A stretch of 64,000 nt of DNA from Ilex aquifolium (taxonomy: Eukaryota > Streptophyta > Magnoliopsida > Aquifoliales > Aquifoliaceae), in NCBI GenBank assembly GCA_951799425.1, contig OX637410.1, positions 3,410,001 through 3,474,000 of the forward strand. The letters run 5' to 3'. Below are positions 11,291-21,875 of the stretch, in pieces; within the stretch, counting starts at the first letter, position 1, and every line of letters starts with the position of its first letter. The translations under genes and the position numbers were made by a program. The notes below the pieces were generated by a model. It saw only the letters and a program-made list of their open reading frames with translations, did not search any database and was not told where the DNA came from.

Positions 11291-11762
11291 ACCACTTTAC
11301 AAGCCGATTCATGAAATGTTTGTGAAATACACTTTTGTATCCCTTGAAGTACAGTTTCTACTGTCCAAAAATCAGTTAAATATGAATTCATATTAAAAAG
11401 TTATGACTAAAATACTAAGGTAGTGCCAAATTCATTTCTACCCAAATCCTCTCCAAAATAGGTCTTAACTCCGGAATACTTCTAATATATATCTCATATA
11501 ACCTCTTCCAGTGTTTTTCAACCTTCCGGATTCATTGGAAACCTTATTTTAACCTAAAAAAATTTACAAAATTACTTAGCCACCCTTCTCAAACTTAAAC
11601 ACCTTCGAAACTAAGTTTGACTCGAAAGTCAATTCGCCCAAAACTCAAATTTCATGATCAATCTTTCAACAACAATTCGAGGTTTCTACAATATTTTTAT
11701 TCATCATAGAAAAAATATTAAGATGATATTATTCTTATTTAATTCTAGTACGGGGTCTTACA

Positions 11763-11834
11763 CTATATCCCGATGTGGAGGTAATCCCGGTAACTCGTCC
11801 AAAAAAATATCCGCATACTTACAAACTACATGAG
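11763..11834 (-). pseudogene. pol: Chromovirus-like pol, protease-RT linker fragment between two solo LTRs
   Basis: These 72 bp translate on the minus strand to VCKYADIFLDELPGLPPHRDI, the conserved linker before RT in Ty3/gypsy pol (family form DVFPEELPGLPP). The frame is intact. It is bounded left by the solo LTR ending at 11762 and right by the one starting at 11835. Confidence 0.85.
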
Positions 11835-12429
11835 TGTAACGCCCCAAAACACACCCTGGACGACATTACATTCTAAGACCATTCACAACATGAGAGCACT
11901 AATATAATTTCATCAATAAGAAAATTCTCCATTCATTGTCCATAAAATTTACAATATCATCCCAAATGAATAAGCCAAGCTATGGCATTTACATCTCAAA
12001 ATGAATTTAAGTAGCACAGCGGAATAAACAAAAGAAGCTAGACTACACAATGTTCCAAAAGAATGTCCTAGTCTAGTACAAAAGGAAAGGAGGTCGCTCT
12101 ATGCGTCCACCTCGGGATCCACACTCCCGTCAAGTGGAGTCTCCCAAGTAGCGGGCTCCTCGACCCTTACGTCCTCCTCAAGCGGGTAATCTGAAAAATG
12201 TTAGCGGTAGGGGGTGAGCACAAAGCTCTGTAGAACAATTCTCTCAAACCCATACAAGGTTTAGAAAAGCATTTAAAACGGTCGGTCTCATTTTTAACAT
12301 AACATAGATACATAATTTGAACGAAAGCAGTGACATTTAAAAAGGATCTCAAGTTTATGTATAAACATTACTTAAGGAATAAACAAGCACCACATAAAGA
12401 TAATCATTAATGGCCATAAACAATCCCAA

Positions 12430-12800
12430 ACAATTCTTTAGGTAGGTGGCATACTTTAAGGTAACCTCCACCCCCCTTTAGATCATCTCTAATTCTCAAG
12501 CATCCTTAAAAGGAACCTCTTGAGAACCCGTTCTTTCGGTAGGTGGCATACTTTAGGGCAACCTCCACCCCCATTCTTCCGGTAGGTGGCATACTTAAGA
12601 GCAACCTCCACCCCCATTCTTCCGGTAGGTGGCATACTTAAGAGCAACCTCCACCCCCATTCATTGATTCTCAAGCATCCTTGCAAGGAACCTCTTGAGA
12701 ATGGGTGAGCATTCTTACAAGAAACCTCCCACCAATCACTACATTGTTTCCCAAGCATCCTTACAAGGAACCTCTTGGGAAGGGGTGAGCATCCTTACAA
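12430..12800. repeat. Minisatellite inside the family-A solo LTR
   Basis: Around 12437, 12537, 12580 and 12623 a unit built on GGTAGGTGGCATACTT followed by AACCTCCACCCCC repeats, mostly at about 43 bp. It is followed by copies of CATCCTTACAAGGAACCTC. The sense copy at 26937-27330 has amplified only the second unit, so the array expands independently in different copies. Confidence 0.8.
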
Positions 12801-13438
12801 GGAACCTCTCACTCATGTGCATCACAAACAACCCAACCAAACATACAATTCCAATATTTATCTCAAATTACAATCATTTATCCAAAACCCCCAAATTAAG
12901 CATGTGACATTTTATAATGGCTAACCAAGAAAATACATGAGATCACAATAACATTATTTTGCTACCCAACACAAACAACTACGATTTTTCAAAGTTCATA
13001 ATAGAGAAAGCATTTAAGAAGAAATACATCACTCTCCACAACCTAGGGTTTTAAAACATAAAAAGAGATTTCATGGGTATTCAACCCTAACATTGTTCAA
13101 AACATGTAATCTTTACCAAAAAGCCTAAGAGAGGATGATTCCATAGCATATAAATATCATTGATAGCCAAAACATACATATATAAATACCCTAGCCTCAA
13201 TGTAAGAGAGTGAGAGAAAACCCCTACCTTGATGTTCTTGAAGATCTAGGGTTTGATCTTGAATCACTCTTAAATCCTTTGTTTTCCCCTTTTGATCTTG
13301 TGTTTTCTCCTTCTTTATTCCTTTCTTAGGGCTCTAAGATGTTTGGGGTGAGAGTGGGATGGAAGAATGGGTCAAATGAGGCTTAAAATGGTGTTTTAAA
13401 ACACCAAAATCCCGACTTTTTCGGTGCCAAGCTTCGGG

Positions 13439-13520
13439 CGTACCGGTACGCGTACCGGTACGGTTTGGCTACTGGAGTTCGGCGTACCGGTACGGTTGGA
13501 CTGCCAGATTTTTGTTCCAA
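13439..13520 (-). promoter_or_regulatory. Dyad array, word CGTACCGGTACG (family-A solo LTR)
   Basis: Three perfect 12-bp palindromes CGTACCGGTACG lie at 13439-13450, 13451-13462 and 13483-13494; the first two are directly adjacent. Spacers contain ACTGGAG, and the array ends GCCAGATTTTT. In the LTR sense the downstream side has TTTAAAAC near 13400, where the copy near 28385 has TATAAAA. Confidence 0.85.
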
Positions 13521-14021
13521 CTTCCAGCGCGATTTTGACCCATTTAGAGGTCGAATTGGAAAATTTTCATGAGATACACTTTTGTAGCCCTAGATTTTTA
13601 ATATCTACTGTAAAAATTTCAGATCAATTGGATAGAAGGGTAAAAAGTTATGACCAAAATACTAGAAGGTGTCCCAACTCCTTTTTACCCAAATTTTCTC
13701 TAAGTGTGTTTTCACTCCGGAATACTTCCTAGCTTCCAATACACCTCATATTACCTCTCCCAAGGTTGTTCGACCTTCCGGATTCAATGGACACCTTATT
13801 TTGTCCTAAAAATATTTAGAAATTCATCTAGTCACCCTTTCCAAGTTTAATCGTCTTGGAAACTCCAACTTCCCAATCCATATTTATCTCTAGCGTTCTC
13901 CTACTATTACAATCTATATAATTTATTCTTACATCCTTACACATCTCCACATTTTTTACAACCATTATTTAATATACATCTATATACATATATAAACGAA
14001 AATGCGGGGTGTTACAATGAG

Positions 14022-14520
14022 GCAGACCCAACTCCTATCTCACCTCGTCCTCAAGTGTAAGGCTACTAGCCAACCCATCAACTGCCTGTGTCAACGAGTT
14101 TCATACAAGGCTTAGGGTAAAGCATCGTGGTTTTCCCCCTGAAACTTAAAACAAACACCCTCTAGTGTATAAGCAACAACCCTCTTACGATCATAATCGA
14201 TGAAGACTTGATGTGTCGTCAATTAGTCTATCCCAAGGATGAATTCAAACTCCAACATGTCCATGAACCTAAGGTCCATGGTGAGTAGAATCCCCGAGAT
14301 CTCTAACTTACACTCTCGACATATCTGATCAATGCATACCCTAGCCCCTAGGGGAGAAATCACCTACAATAGATCTTCCAAGGTCTCAATCTCTAAGCCC
14401 AAATCCTTTATACATGATGCATCTATAAATGAATGCGATGCACCAGATTCAAACAATACCCTTGCCTATAAGCGATAAAGTAGAAATGTACCATGAATAG
14501 TTGACTGATCCACCAGCTCA
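14022..14520 (-). pseudogene. pol: Aspartic protease region of the chromovirus-like pol
   Basis: The minus strand near 14450-14400 encodes ARVLFESGASHSFIDAS, the retropepsin motif in which the active-site DSGA reads ESGA. It would have processed Gag-Pol. The region between here and the solo LTR at 14016 is the protease C-terminal part and carries stops. The Asp-to-Glu change and the stops mark it as inactive. Confidence 0.7.
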
Positions 14521-14699
14521 GTTTGAGGTGTGATGGCATAGACTCGCCTCTAGGTCCCCGAAGCTTGGCCTATAAGACCTATCCTTAACCTCGGCCCATG
14601 CCCTGGCCCACCTGGCTTGATTACGGAGTCCCCACTCGTGAAGTAGTAGGGGCATGTGCAGCACCCTGAAACTGGAACTGACTTCCCTGGCTTATGGTG

Positions 14700-15702
14700 G
14701 GATAGGGAGTAATGATGAAATTCTATAGATGTCCCACCGAGGATTGGGAGTGAGATACCCCGTAGCTCTGGGATCCTTGCCTATGAGGACAATCCCACTT
14801 CATGTGACCCAGTTGGTGGCATATAAAACAAGTCATTTGGCTAGCCTAATATGAAGCCCTAAAGTTTCTCCTGCCTTGGGAAGATTTACCTTAGCCTTGA
14901 TAGCCTCGGCTTTGCCCTTGATACCCTTGAAGAGTAGAAGTCTTTTGCTTCTTCCCTGAACTAAAAGAAGATGATTGGCCTTCCTTCTTCTTGTCCTTAG
15001 AACTTGCCTCCCGGATGCCCCTTGCGTCTTCCACTTCCCTCTCAATGGCCACGGTCATTTCAACTATCGAGTCCAAGTCTTGTAGGCGGTGGCCCATAAT
15101 CTTACCCCTGATGGACAATTTCAAACCATCCTCGAACCTCCTCACTTTGGCCAAGTCTGTGGCCACATAATAATCTGCGAAATGGGCTAACTCTATAAAA
15201 TTAGCCACGTATTCCATCACCGTCATGTTTCCTTGTTTCTAGTCCAAGAATTCCCAAGCTTTCGCTTGCTGAATAGCTAACGGGAAGTACTTGCCCTTGA
15301 AGAGCTCACAAAACTCTCCCCAAGTCATTACCTCAACATTCTTCGAGCCCTTGGCCCAATTCCACCATAGGTGGACCTCTCATTCAAGCTGAAAAGCCGC
15401 TAATCTTATCTTAGTGGCATCAGATGTGATCTCCATAGCCTCCAAGATCTTTTCCATTTGTTGGAACCAATGTTCGGTCACCACCGGATCCGCCCCTCCC
15501 ATAAAGGTTGGTTGCTTGTGTGCCTTGAACCGTTAGAGGTTGTTTGAGCCTCCTTGGCCCACGTTGGCACTGGCTTGCATAATGGTGGCAGCCAACGTGC
15601 CTATAACCTCCATGAGGCTTGTTGATCAAAGACCGGTGGCGGCTGATTGTTGTTCCGCCCACCCCCTCGACCTTTCTGGTGTCCTTTTCCTCTATTTTTC
15701 AT
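14700..15702 (-). pseudogene. gag: Chromovirus-like Gag with intact zinc knuckle, broken by stops and frameshifts
   Basis: From an ATG at 15702-15700 the minus strand encodes a Gly/Arg/Asn-rich start, then (after a frameshift) ADPVVTEHWFQQMEKILEAM, LWWNWAKGSKN, FKGKYFPLAIQQAKAWEFLD, MTVMEYVANFIELAHFA and LSIRGKIMGHRLQDLDSIVEM. It ends with a nucleocapsid CFICHQLGHMKWDC, a complete CX2CX4HX4C knuckle (about 14789-14830). Stops after the first 30 codons, after AAFQLE and after WEFLD inactivate it. Gag would form the particle and bind RNA. Block order matches plant chromovirus Gag. Confidence 0.8.
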
Positions 15703-16012
15703 CTACACACACATACGATAGCAATAGAACACTAACTTAGTATCCAAAGTTAGGGATCAAAGTCAAAACATTGAGAATTTTCTCTCCTTGCCTCACTAGT
15801 AGAATGTGTATCATCCACTAGTAGACATCTTAACCCTAAACCTTCCTATTCTTTCTTTTCCGACCCCCAATGTTATGTCTTCTAACCTTAGTGTCTCAAT
15901 TCCATACATATTCAATCATGCATCTGATTCACATAGCACATAACATGTAATGCATAATGGATGCAATGGCCTAGACCCATGCCCTGCAAGCCCTAGGTAA
16001 ATCGAGAACCTA
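15703..16012 (-). other. Leader of the chromovirus-like element
   Basis: This noncoding stretch lies between the primer site and the gag start. I see no ORF or repeat in it. Confidence 0.6.
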
Positions 16013-16025
16013 GGCTCTGATACCA
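16013..16025 (-). other. Primer binding site, initiator tRNA-Met type
   Basis: On the minus strand it reads TGGTATCAGAGCC, the canonical plant initiator tRNA-Met primer site of chromoviruses and Ty1/copia elements. It is 3 bp from the LTR edge at 16029, which links the family-B LTR to this minus-strand element. Confidence 0.9.
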
Positions 16026-16028
16026 AGC

Positions 16029-16362
16029 TGTGATGCCCAAAAACCCGGGGGTCCTATCTCAACTCGTTAATCACCCATCAACCTGCGGAAACACCCATGT
16101 ATGCCGTATAACCCGACACCACATCATCACATTCCCTTTATCGGGATTGTAACCAAAACATAGTTTGGGCAGAGCCTCCCTTGTACCAGAGCACTCCCAA
16201 ATGCATAACCTATGCTTATACTAACCATTTGACCATTCCATGGTCCATCTCAATTAATTAGGAATCGATGTTTCATCAATTACCTCATATAAATAAAAGG
16301 GCTCAAGATCTTAAGGATTGACATAATTATATTTAAATTTTGAAAATTTTGGAAGAGGTACC
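16029..16362 (-). mobile_element. 5-prime LTR (family B) of the chromovirus-like element, inner part
   Basis: It begins TGTGATGCCC next to the primer site, the inverse of the family-B end GGGGCATCACA. It is interrupted at 16362 by the Athila element at 16363-35913 and resumes at 35914. GTACC (16358-16362) is the left copy of the Athila target duplication. Confidence 0.85.
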
Positions 16363-17967
16363 TGACTTTATCCGAAATTTTTACACCCAAGTGTAGGCGG
16401 TCAAGTTGTAGTTATAATCCAGTTAAGTCCGGAGTCGAATCCACAAGGAACTAATATTTGTGTTTTGGAGTAAATAGTGATAGAGACCAAAGTGACTGGA
16501 ACCCTTGAGATTTGAAGTTTTGATGTTTATGGAATTTCCTGGACAGAATATAAAATTCTTTCCAAAGGGTTTTACTAGACAAATTATAATATTCTCTCAA
16601 ATGTAAAAGTTATCCTTTAGCTCGAGGATCTGAACATGTAGTCAATCATCTGATTGTTATATTTGTGCTTGAGAACTTAATTAACCCCTGTGTCAATAGC
16701 AAGTTAATTGGAGGATAAAGATGGACTGTGAGAATTAAGAGCATGGTTCCGATGTCTTTGTAGAGGTTTACAAGAATTGTCTGTGCCGGGACTCAACCCG
16801 TCTACAAACAAGCAAGTAATTCTACAAGTCATCCAACAACTGTGTTAGTATTCCATTCTTAGTTGAAGCACAATAATGGAGAAGATTGAAATGTAGTCAT
16901 GAAGATCTAGCTGGAGTACTTGCAAAGAACCAATGAATCCTCCTATGCCAAAAGTCATCTTGTCTTAGAAAGGACTCATGGTTGTACAAAGTACCTTGAC
17001 TTTGCTAGATGCATTCAATCATTTAATAAGCAATCAAAAGATAAAGCATTAAACATAAACGAAATGCACAAATATAACTTCCAAATGATTTATACATGTC
17101 CATCACCTCTTACTAAAGAGTGAATGATAAACTACTCACCCTTAATGGCTTTGAGAAAGCTAGAAAAGTGAGTGATTCTCATCCCTCCAAGTAGAGAGGT
17201 TACAAGGTAAAATAAACTACACAGTGAGCCTATCTTCGACGAAGAATAAGTGAATTCCCCATGATCCGGATGAAAAATCAACCACTCTGCATACTGTCCG
17301 GGGAATACGTTCGAACGTGGGATGGCGTTCGAACATTGACTCCTGTCTTTGTGATGGGCGTTCGAACGCTAACTGAAGTTTGAATGTAATACTCAAGTGA
17401 CTTTTTTCTTGCACAGTGAAGAGCTGTAACTTGCCACGTGTCATCACCCTAGCATTCTTCTGGGGGTCCTTAAATAATTCAAGATAGCGTTCGAACGTGG
17501 ATTGTTGTTCGAACATTGTACTCAAGTAGATCTTTGTTCTTCTTCTCAGGGAATAACTGCAACACGCCATATGCCATCACCCTAGCACTGTTCTAGGGGC
17601 CCTCAAATAATTCAAGATAGCATTCGAACGTGGATTGGCGTTCGAACGTTGTACTCAAGTAGCTCTTTGTTCTTCTTCTCAGGGAATAGCTGCAACACAT
17701 CATATGCCATCACCCTAGCACTATTCTAGGGGCCCTCAAGTATTTCAAGATGGCGTTTGAACGTGGATTGACGTTCGAACATGGATGCCTTGCTTTAAAC
17801 TTCTCTAATTTTATTCCAGAACACGTGGCCGTTGCATGAAAGGTTGATGTTGATTGACTTTAGGCCCTTGTACAATCTTTTTCCTTGAAATGTCATCATT
17901 GAAACTTTATCAAAGCATAATTAGTCTTGTACAAGCATAGTAACTTGCTAATTTTAACTATTCATCA
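16363..17967 (-). mobile_element. 3-prime LTR of the minus-strand Athila element
   Basis: It aligns along its length with the 5-prime LTR at 34039-35913. It is 1605 bp against 1875 bp because about 270 bp is missing at the point corresponding to 34925-35202. The deletion joins two AAGTGAAT repeats. It contains the CGTTCGAACG dyad array. Confidence 0.9.
17308..17781 (-). promoter_or_regulatory. Dyad array, word CGTTCGAACG (Athila 3-prime LTR)
   Basis: CGTTCGAACG or close variants recur in pairs, for example at 17308-17317, 17335-17343, near 17350, 17487, 17629 and 17640, ending near 17772-17781. The pairs (word, about 10-12 bp, word) sit in a longer unit of about 150-180 bp containing TCACCCTAGCA and CAAGTAGCTCTTTGTTCTTC. 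Decayed copies show TTTGAA or TTCAAA at the core, as expected for loss of the central CpG. Confidence 0.85.
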
Positions 17968-17983
17968 CAACCCCAACCTAAAT
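17968..17983 (-). other. Polypurine-like tract next to the 3-prime LTR
   Basis: In the element sense this reads TTTAGGTTGGGGTTG immediately before the LTR start TGATGAATAG, the position of the plus-strand primer. It follows CTAGGGACTAG, a short inverted repeat. A near-identical TTTAGGTTGGGGGTG occurs after pol at 23967-23983. Confidence 0.7.
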
Positions 17984-19767
17984 ATTGCTAGTCCCTAGTA
18001 ATACAACAACAATTGAATGAAAAATTATTTACAATGCCATTTTCGTAGTTCATCCGATTGCATTTAGCATATGCAACAAGCCGGTAAACTCCTAGGTTTC
18101 CCCTAGCGGACGAATGTTGTTTCGTGAGGCTTTTCAGTGAAGCTACCCACAAATTTCAGTCGAACAGATGTGTGTATATGAGATTTCTTGTCAGAGTGAG
18201 TTAGTAACATGGTCGTTGAGACACCCAACGCTCAATTTCGACTTGTCTCCCAAACACTTCTTTTTCATAAGCACGTACTCTATGAAAAAATAAACATTTG
18301 TTACATTGGTATTTGAAATTCCCTATGTCGTACGAATAATCATTCTAGCAACAGGAATTGTTAAATAACAAACACTCCTTTTTACAACCTTCTATGGATA
18401 GCTTTGATTTCACAAACCTCTCTTAGAATGCTCTCAGCAAAAATTTCCTCCGATTATAATGACTTTTTTCTCGAAGGGCATGTGATCAGAAGAAGGTTAA
18501 TTGTAAAATCACATGCACAATTATTACAGGAGTGAAATCTAAGGAAACAGACTAATCATGTTTGGCATAATCTCATGAAAGAATATTGATACAAATAAAG
18601 TAATACTATTAACATACCCCAAACTTTTGGTTGACTATCTACACATGCATCAGACTTGAGATCAATCAGGGCTTTTTCCAGGTTTTAATGTAGCCAAGGG
18701 TAAGTGGTTAATGAAATGACGGATAAGAAGAGTTCAAAATGGGTTATCCAATTTGGTTATAGTTATGCACATTCCCTCATTCTTGTCTTCATCTTTGTCT
18801 TTGGAAAAATCACTCGTGCTCCTCTCTTTGTTCTCTTTTCATTTCATTCCCTTTTTCTTTCAAATCACAATTCTTTGGCTACACTAACTTCTTTTGTATT
18901 CTCTTTCTTTGCTCATTTCATTTTTCTCTTTTGGTTGCCTTCTTTTTTTCTTTTCATACCCAGGAATCTCGCGTTTTAGAAAACGTGCAGTATAATTAGA
19001 TAACCTAGGTAGGGATTCAAAATTCTTTTGGCTTGGTCAAAGTCATGGTTGTACTGAAAAGAATTATCATTTTGAGGCTCAATCATGGCTGACAAGGGAT
19101 TATGTATCAAAAGAAATAGATAAAGCTCAAAAGTTTCAACAGATGGCCTAAAATCATTTCTCAAGCATGTGCACATGTATTTGTCGTATGAACAGATTCT
19201 TTGTGGGATACATTAATAGACTGCTCTATTTGCATCAATCAATTACAATTTTAATGAGACTATTCAAAGATAGAAAGTAAAAAACCTTACTTGAGTAAAT
19301 GTTGATTTTCTCTCAAAAGAATCGCAAGGCTCGAAAACTTACCATGGTATTCTTCGTTATCTCCACTGGTTATGTTAGGTTTTCAAAGAGTGTCAGTTAT
19401 ATATCAATTCTATTTTCAAGTCTGGTCATTCTGTACCTTAAGAATAACAAATACCAATGTACATTTGACATTTAAGCATAGAGAAAATACCATTTTTCAA
19501 GGAAATGTGGTTTTAAGTCTGGATTGTTAGGTGAGGTGTCAAGCCAATCATGTGCTTAGTCACTTTAACAAACAGTCTCAATACTTACATATGTTCCATC
19601 AATCATTAACAAAAAACAATGTAATGCTAAATCTAACACATGCATTTAAAAAGAAAATAAATATAATAAAACTAAATCATTCATTTCACAAAATATCATC
19701 GTTCAGCACAAAAAGATTTAGATCATCCAAAAACAACACCCAATCATCAATCCCAAGTACATAAATC
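17984..19767 (-). other. Noncoding stretch between third ORF and 3-prime LTR (Athila)
   Basis: This is the 3-prime untranslated part of the minus-strand Athila element. It is AT-rich, and I see no ORF with recognisable protein, no dyad array and no insertion in it. Confidence 0.6.
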
Positions 19768-20271
19768 ACTCTCACTCTCTCGCCTCTCCAGAGCCTGAAG
19801 GTCTGCTAGCTCCACCTCTCAAAAGACGGAGAATCTCCTCTTGCTATCATAGAATCTCATCTTGCTTAGCCTCGATGCCAAGTATGATGTCCCGTAGTGT
19901 TCGTCGGGTGTTGGTCTCTGCCTGAGTCTCTACATGGGCCTGCTCGACCTCTCTCTCCTCATCAGCGTCTAAGGCATCTTGAACTTCATCGGTGCCTTGG
20001 GCTGGTGGCACATCCTATCTCGCCATTGGCCCTCCGCTATGGCCCTGGCTCCTTCTGAACGACGCTTTGTTCAAAGCTCCCATTGGCTTGAGCACTCCTA
20101 TCTCCGGCCTAACCTTCACTCCCCAATCTAAGCATATCTTCGTCACAAGCGTGCCGAAGGGGAGTGAATTCCTCTCATCACATCCCTTCATCATTGCTTG
20201 ACCAAAAACCTTGTTGTTTCCCAACCTCTTAAATCTATCCCTCAAAATGTGTAGTGTATGGATAAGGGGAG
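19768..20271 (-). pseudogene. Third (envelope-position) ORF of the Athila element, C-terminal part
   Basis: On the minus strand, beyond the family-D LTR, the frame continues LRDRFKRLGNNKVFGQAMMKG, then SLPFGTLVTKICLDWGVKV, a block shared with the third ORF of unit 3 (LPFGNLVTRMC, near 62980). It then gives GHSGGPMAR, a stop, VPPAQGTDEVQD, an acidic Glu-rich tail, EAKQDEIL, two stops and QEEILRLLRGGASRPSGSGEARE. The tail looks like a short coiled coil. With 21876-22594 it forms one gene of about 400 residues split by the LTR. Function is not established; see the N-terminal part. Confidence 0.7.
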
Positions 20272-21875
20272 TGTCACTCTCCCTTGGGATAGTGTCAAAA
20301 GAAAGGGCAAGAGGAAAGGAAAATGAGATGGTGGAAATGTGAAATATGGATGCACAAAAATTGTGTGTGTGTGTACAAAAGTGCTCCCCAAGCGCAAGGA
20401 GACTTTCGCGGGTCGTGTTTTACTTGGTGGTATTCCAAGGTCGTTTCCACGGGGAAGGAAGTAAACAAAGGGGAAGGTGATTTTGAGTAAAAGAAAGTGT
20501 AAAATCTTTGTGGTTGAAAATTTGTTTGGTGAGTGTGTGTTGATGAAAATGAAGTGAGAAACAAATGTTGGCAAACCCAAGAGATTACTCCACTAGGAAT
20601 GCCATCTCGAGTCGAATCCCTCCTCAAATATAGCATGAATGAACGATTGATTCGTGGGAAGCTAGGGATAAGAGGGGTGAATATCTAAGCATAAACCGTG
20701 ACTAGGCCTACGGAATATCAAAGACTCACCAATTTATCCACCCTCAACCCAGTCAAACCGAACCATTGATCTCTGAAAAAGGGAGGAGAATGAGTTGAAA
20801 TGGCATACCCAAGTGGAGGTTCCCTTGGTTTTGCCAACTAGAAGATTTAGCTACTCATGATTGAAAATGAAATCAATAAGGTAATGAGAATGCCTTTCAA
20901 AGAGATGAAGTTCTTGAGTACATAAATGCAATAAAACATAAGCTAGAAGAGAATGCAGTTAAAACCCATTTTACAGCTAAGAAAATGAAGAACTTTGTTG
21001 CATTAATGGTAGAAGCTTAAAGAAGCATTAAACTAGCAATGCACTTGAAGGAGAACAACATTAATGATATTAAATGAAGCTTCAAAAGTTCTTACAGCAA
21101 ATTACAAGACAATGTAATGAAGAAAATGGAAAAATCTCAAGTTTATCTCTCTAGAACACTATTCATCTTCTTCCCTAGACTTTCTCTCTCTATATCTCTC
21201 TATTTTCGGTTTTTGGCTGAATGCCTCTGCTGGAGATCCTCTTCCCTCCAAAAACGTCCTTGGAGAGGTACCCTAGTCTTCAGAATTGACCTCCATCTGT
21301 AGGGGTGCAGGCAGGATGGCTGGGCAGAGGGGTTGCAGAGCTTGTATGCACACCCAGCTCCTCTTCTCTTCTCTCTCCTCATTAATCACCTAGACTCTAA
21401 AACTTGCAATCAAGGGTGTGATAGAGATGAATAGTGTTGTGGGCATGTCAGGGGAGCATGTGGGATCTGTTGGTAGGACCCTCGAAGCAGCAGACATGAG
21501 TTGCAGAGCAGTTGGGCATATCAGGCAACGCGTACCGGTACGGCGAACTCCAGTGGCTTCTGCGTACCGGTATGCGTACCGGTACGATTAACTCCAGTAA
21601 CCTAGCGTACCGGTACACGTACCGATACGATTTGGCTGACTTCTTGATTTTATGATTTCCTCCTCTCCTGAGCTATCCCCAAGCTACTTTTTTGTCCCCA
21701 TTTGCCTCAATTGATTTGGGAAGGCCTTAAGAAGCCTCTTTTAACACCTGTTAATTGCAAACACCAAATATTATTGTTAAGAACACAATTAACCTAACTC
21801 CCATCATTTAATCTCCAACAACAATTAAAATAACATGATTTAGCACATAAAATATACAAAGTTTTGTGCTAATCA
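20272..21875 (-). mobile_element. Family-D LTR, antisense, inserted in the third ORF
   Basis: The right edge is clear: the minus strand starts TGATTAGCACAA, as do the plus-strand family-D LTRs at 36610 and (TGATTCACACAA) 52370. It matches them through the block near 20395-20450 (CGTGTTTTACTTGGTGGTATTCC against 38120-38170). The left edge is placed at TGTCACTCTCCC (20272); similarity may extend to about 20248. No internal region and no matching target duplication were found, so it is a solo or truncated LTR. It splits the ORF and supplies its new stop codon. Confidence 0.75.
21531..21630 (-). promoter_or_regulatory. Dyad array, word CGTACCGGTACG (family-D LTR)
   Basis: CGTACCGGTACG lies at 21531-21542 and 21575-21586, with further copies at about 21566-21573 and 21606-21630, some decayed. 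Spacers carry AACTCCAGT twice. The two plus-strand family-D LTRs carry CTTCCGGAAG or CTACCGGTAG at the same place. Confidence 0.85.

Larger units (their letters stand above)
7206..11762 (-). mobile_element. Solo LTR, family A, antisense (interrupted by a solo family-B LTR)
   Basis: It begins TGTAACGACCC and ends GGGTCTTACA, an inverted terminal signature. Flanks are CTACA (7201-7205) and CTATA (11763-11767), a 5-bp target duplication with one change. Removing the LTR restores the pol reading PPHRDIDFTIRLQ across the site. Without the nested 2380-bp LTR and its duplication it is about 2172 bp, close to the other family-A copies. No internal region is attached, so it is a solo LTR from LTR-LTR recombination. 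Confidence 0.9.
11835..14016 (-). mobile_element. Solo LTR, family A, antisense
   Basis: It begins TGTAACGCCCC and ends GGGGTGTTACA, 2182 bp, flanked by perfect 5-bp duplications ATGAG (11830-11834 and 14017-14021). It inserted in the protease-RT linker of the minus-strand chromovirus. It contains a tandem minisatellite (12430-12800) and a dyad array (13439-13494). Confidence 0.93.

Noticed and set aside
16013-16025. Possible tRNA-Met gene fragment
   Set aside because: It is a 13-bp primer site next to an LTR, with no tRNA body.
18704-18979. Phe/Ser/Leu-rich ORF resembling a membrane protein
   Set aside because: It arises from T-rich noncoding DNA in the Athila 3-prime region on the antisense strand; no homologous frame in related elements.
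17984-19767. Search for a host gene between the third ORF and the 3-prime LTR
   Set aside because: No exon-like frame or recognisable protein on either strand; the stretch lies inside an element bounded by a matching target duplication.
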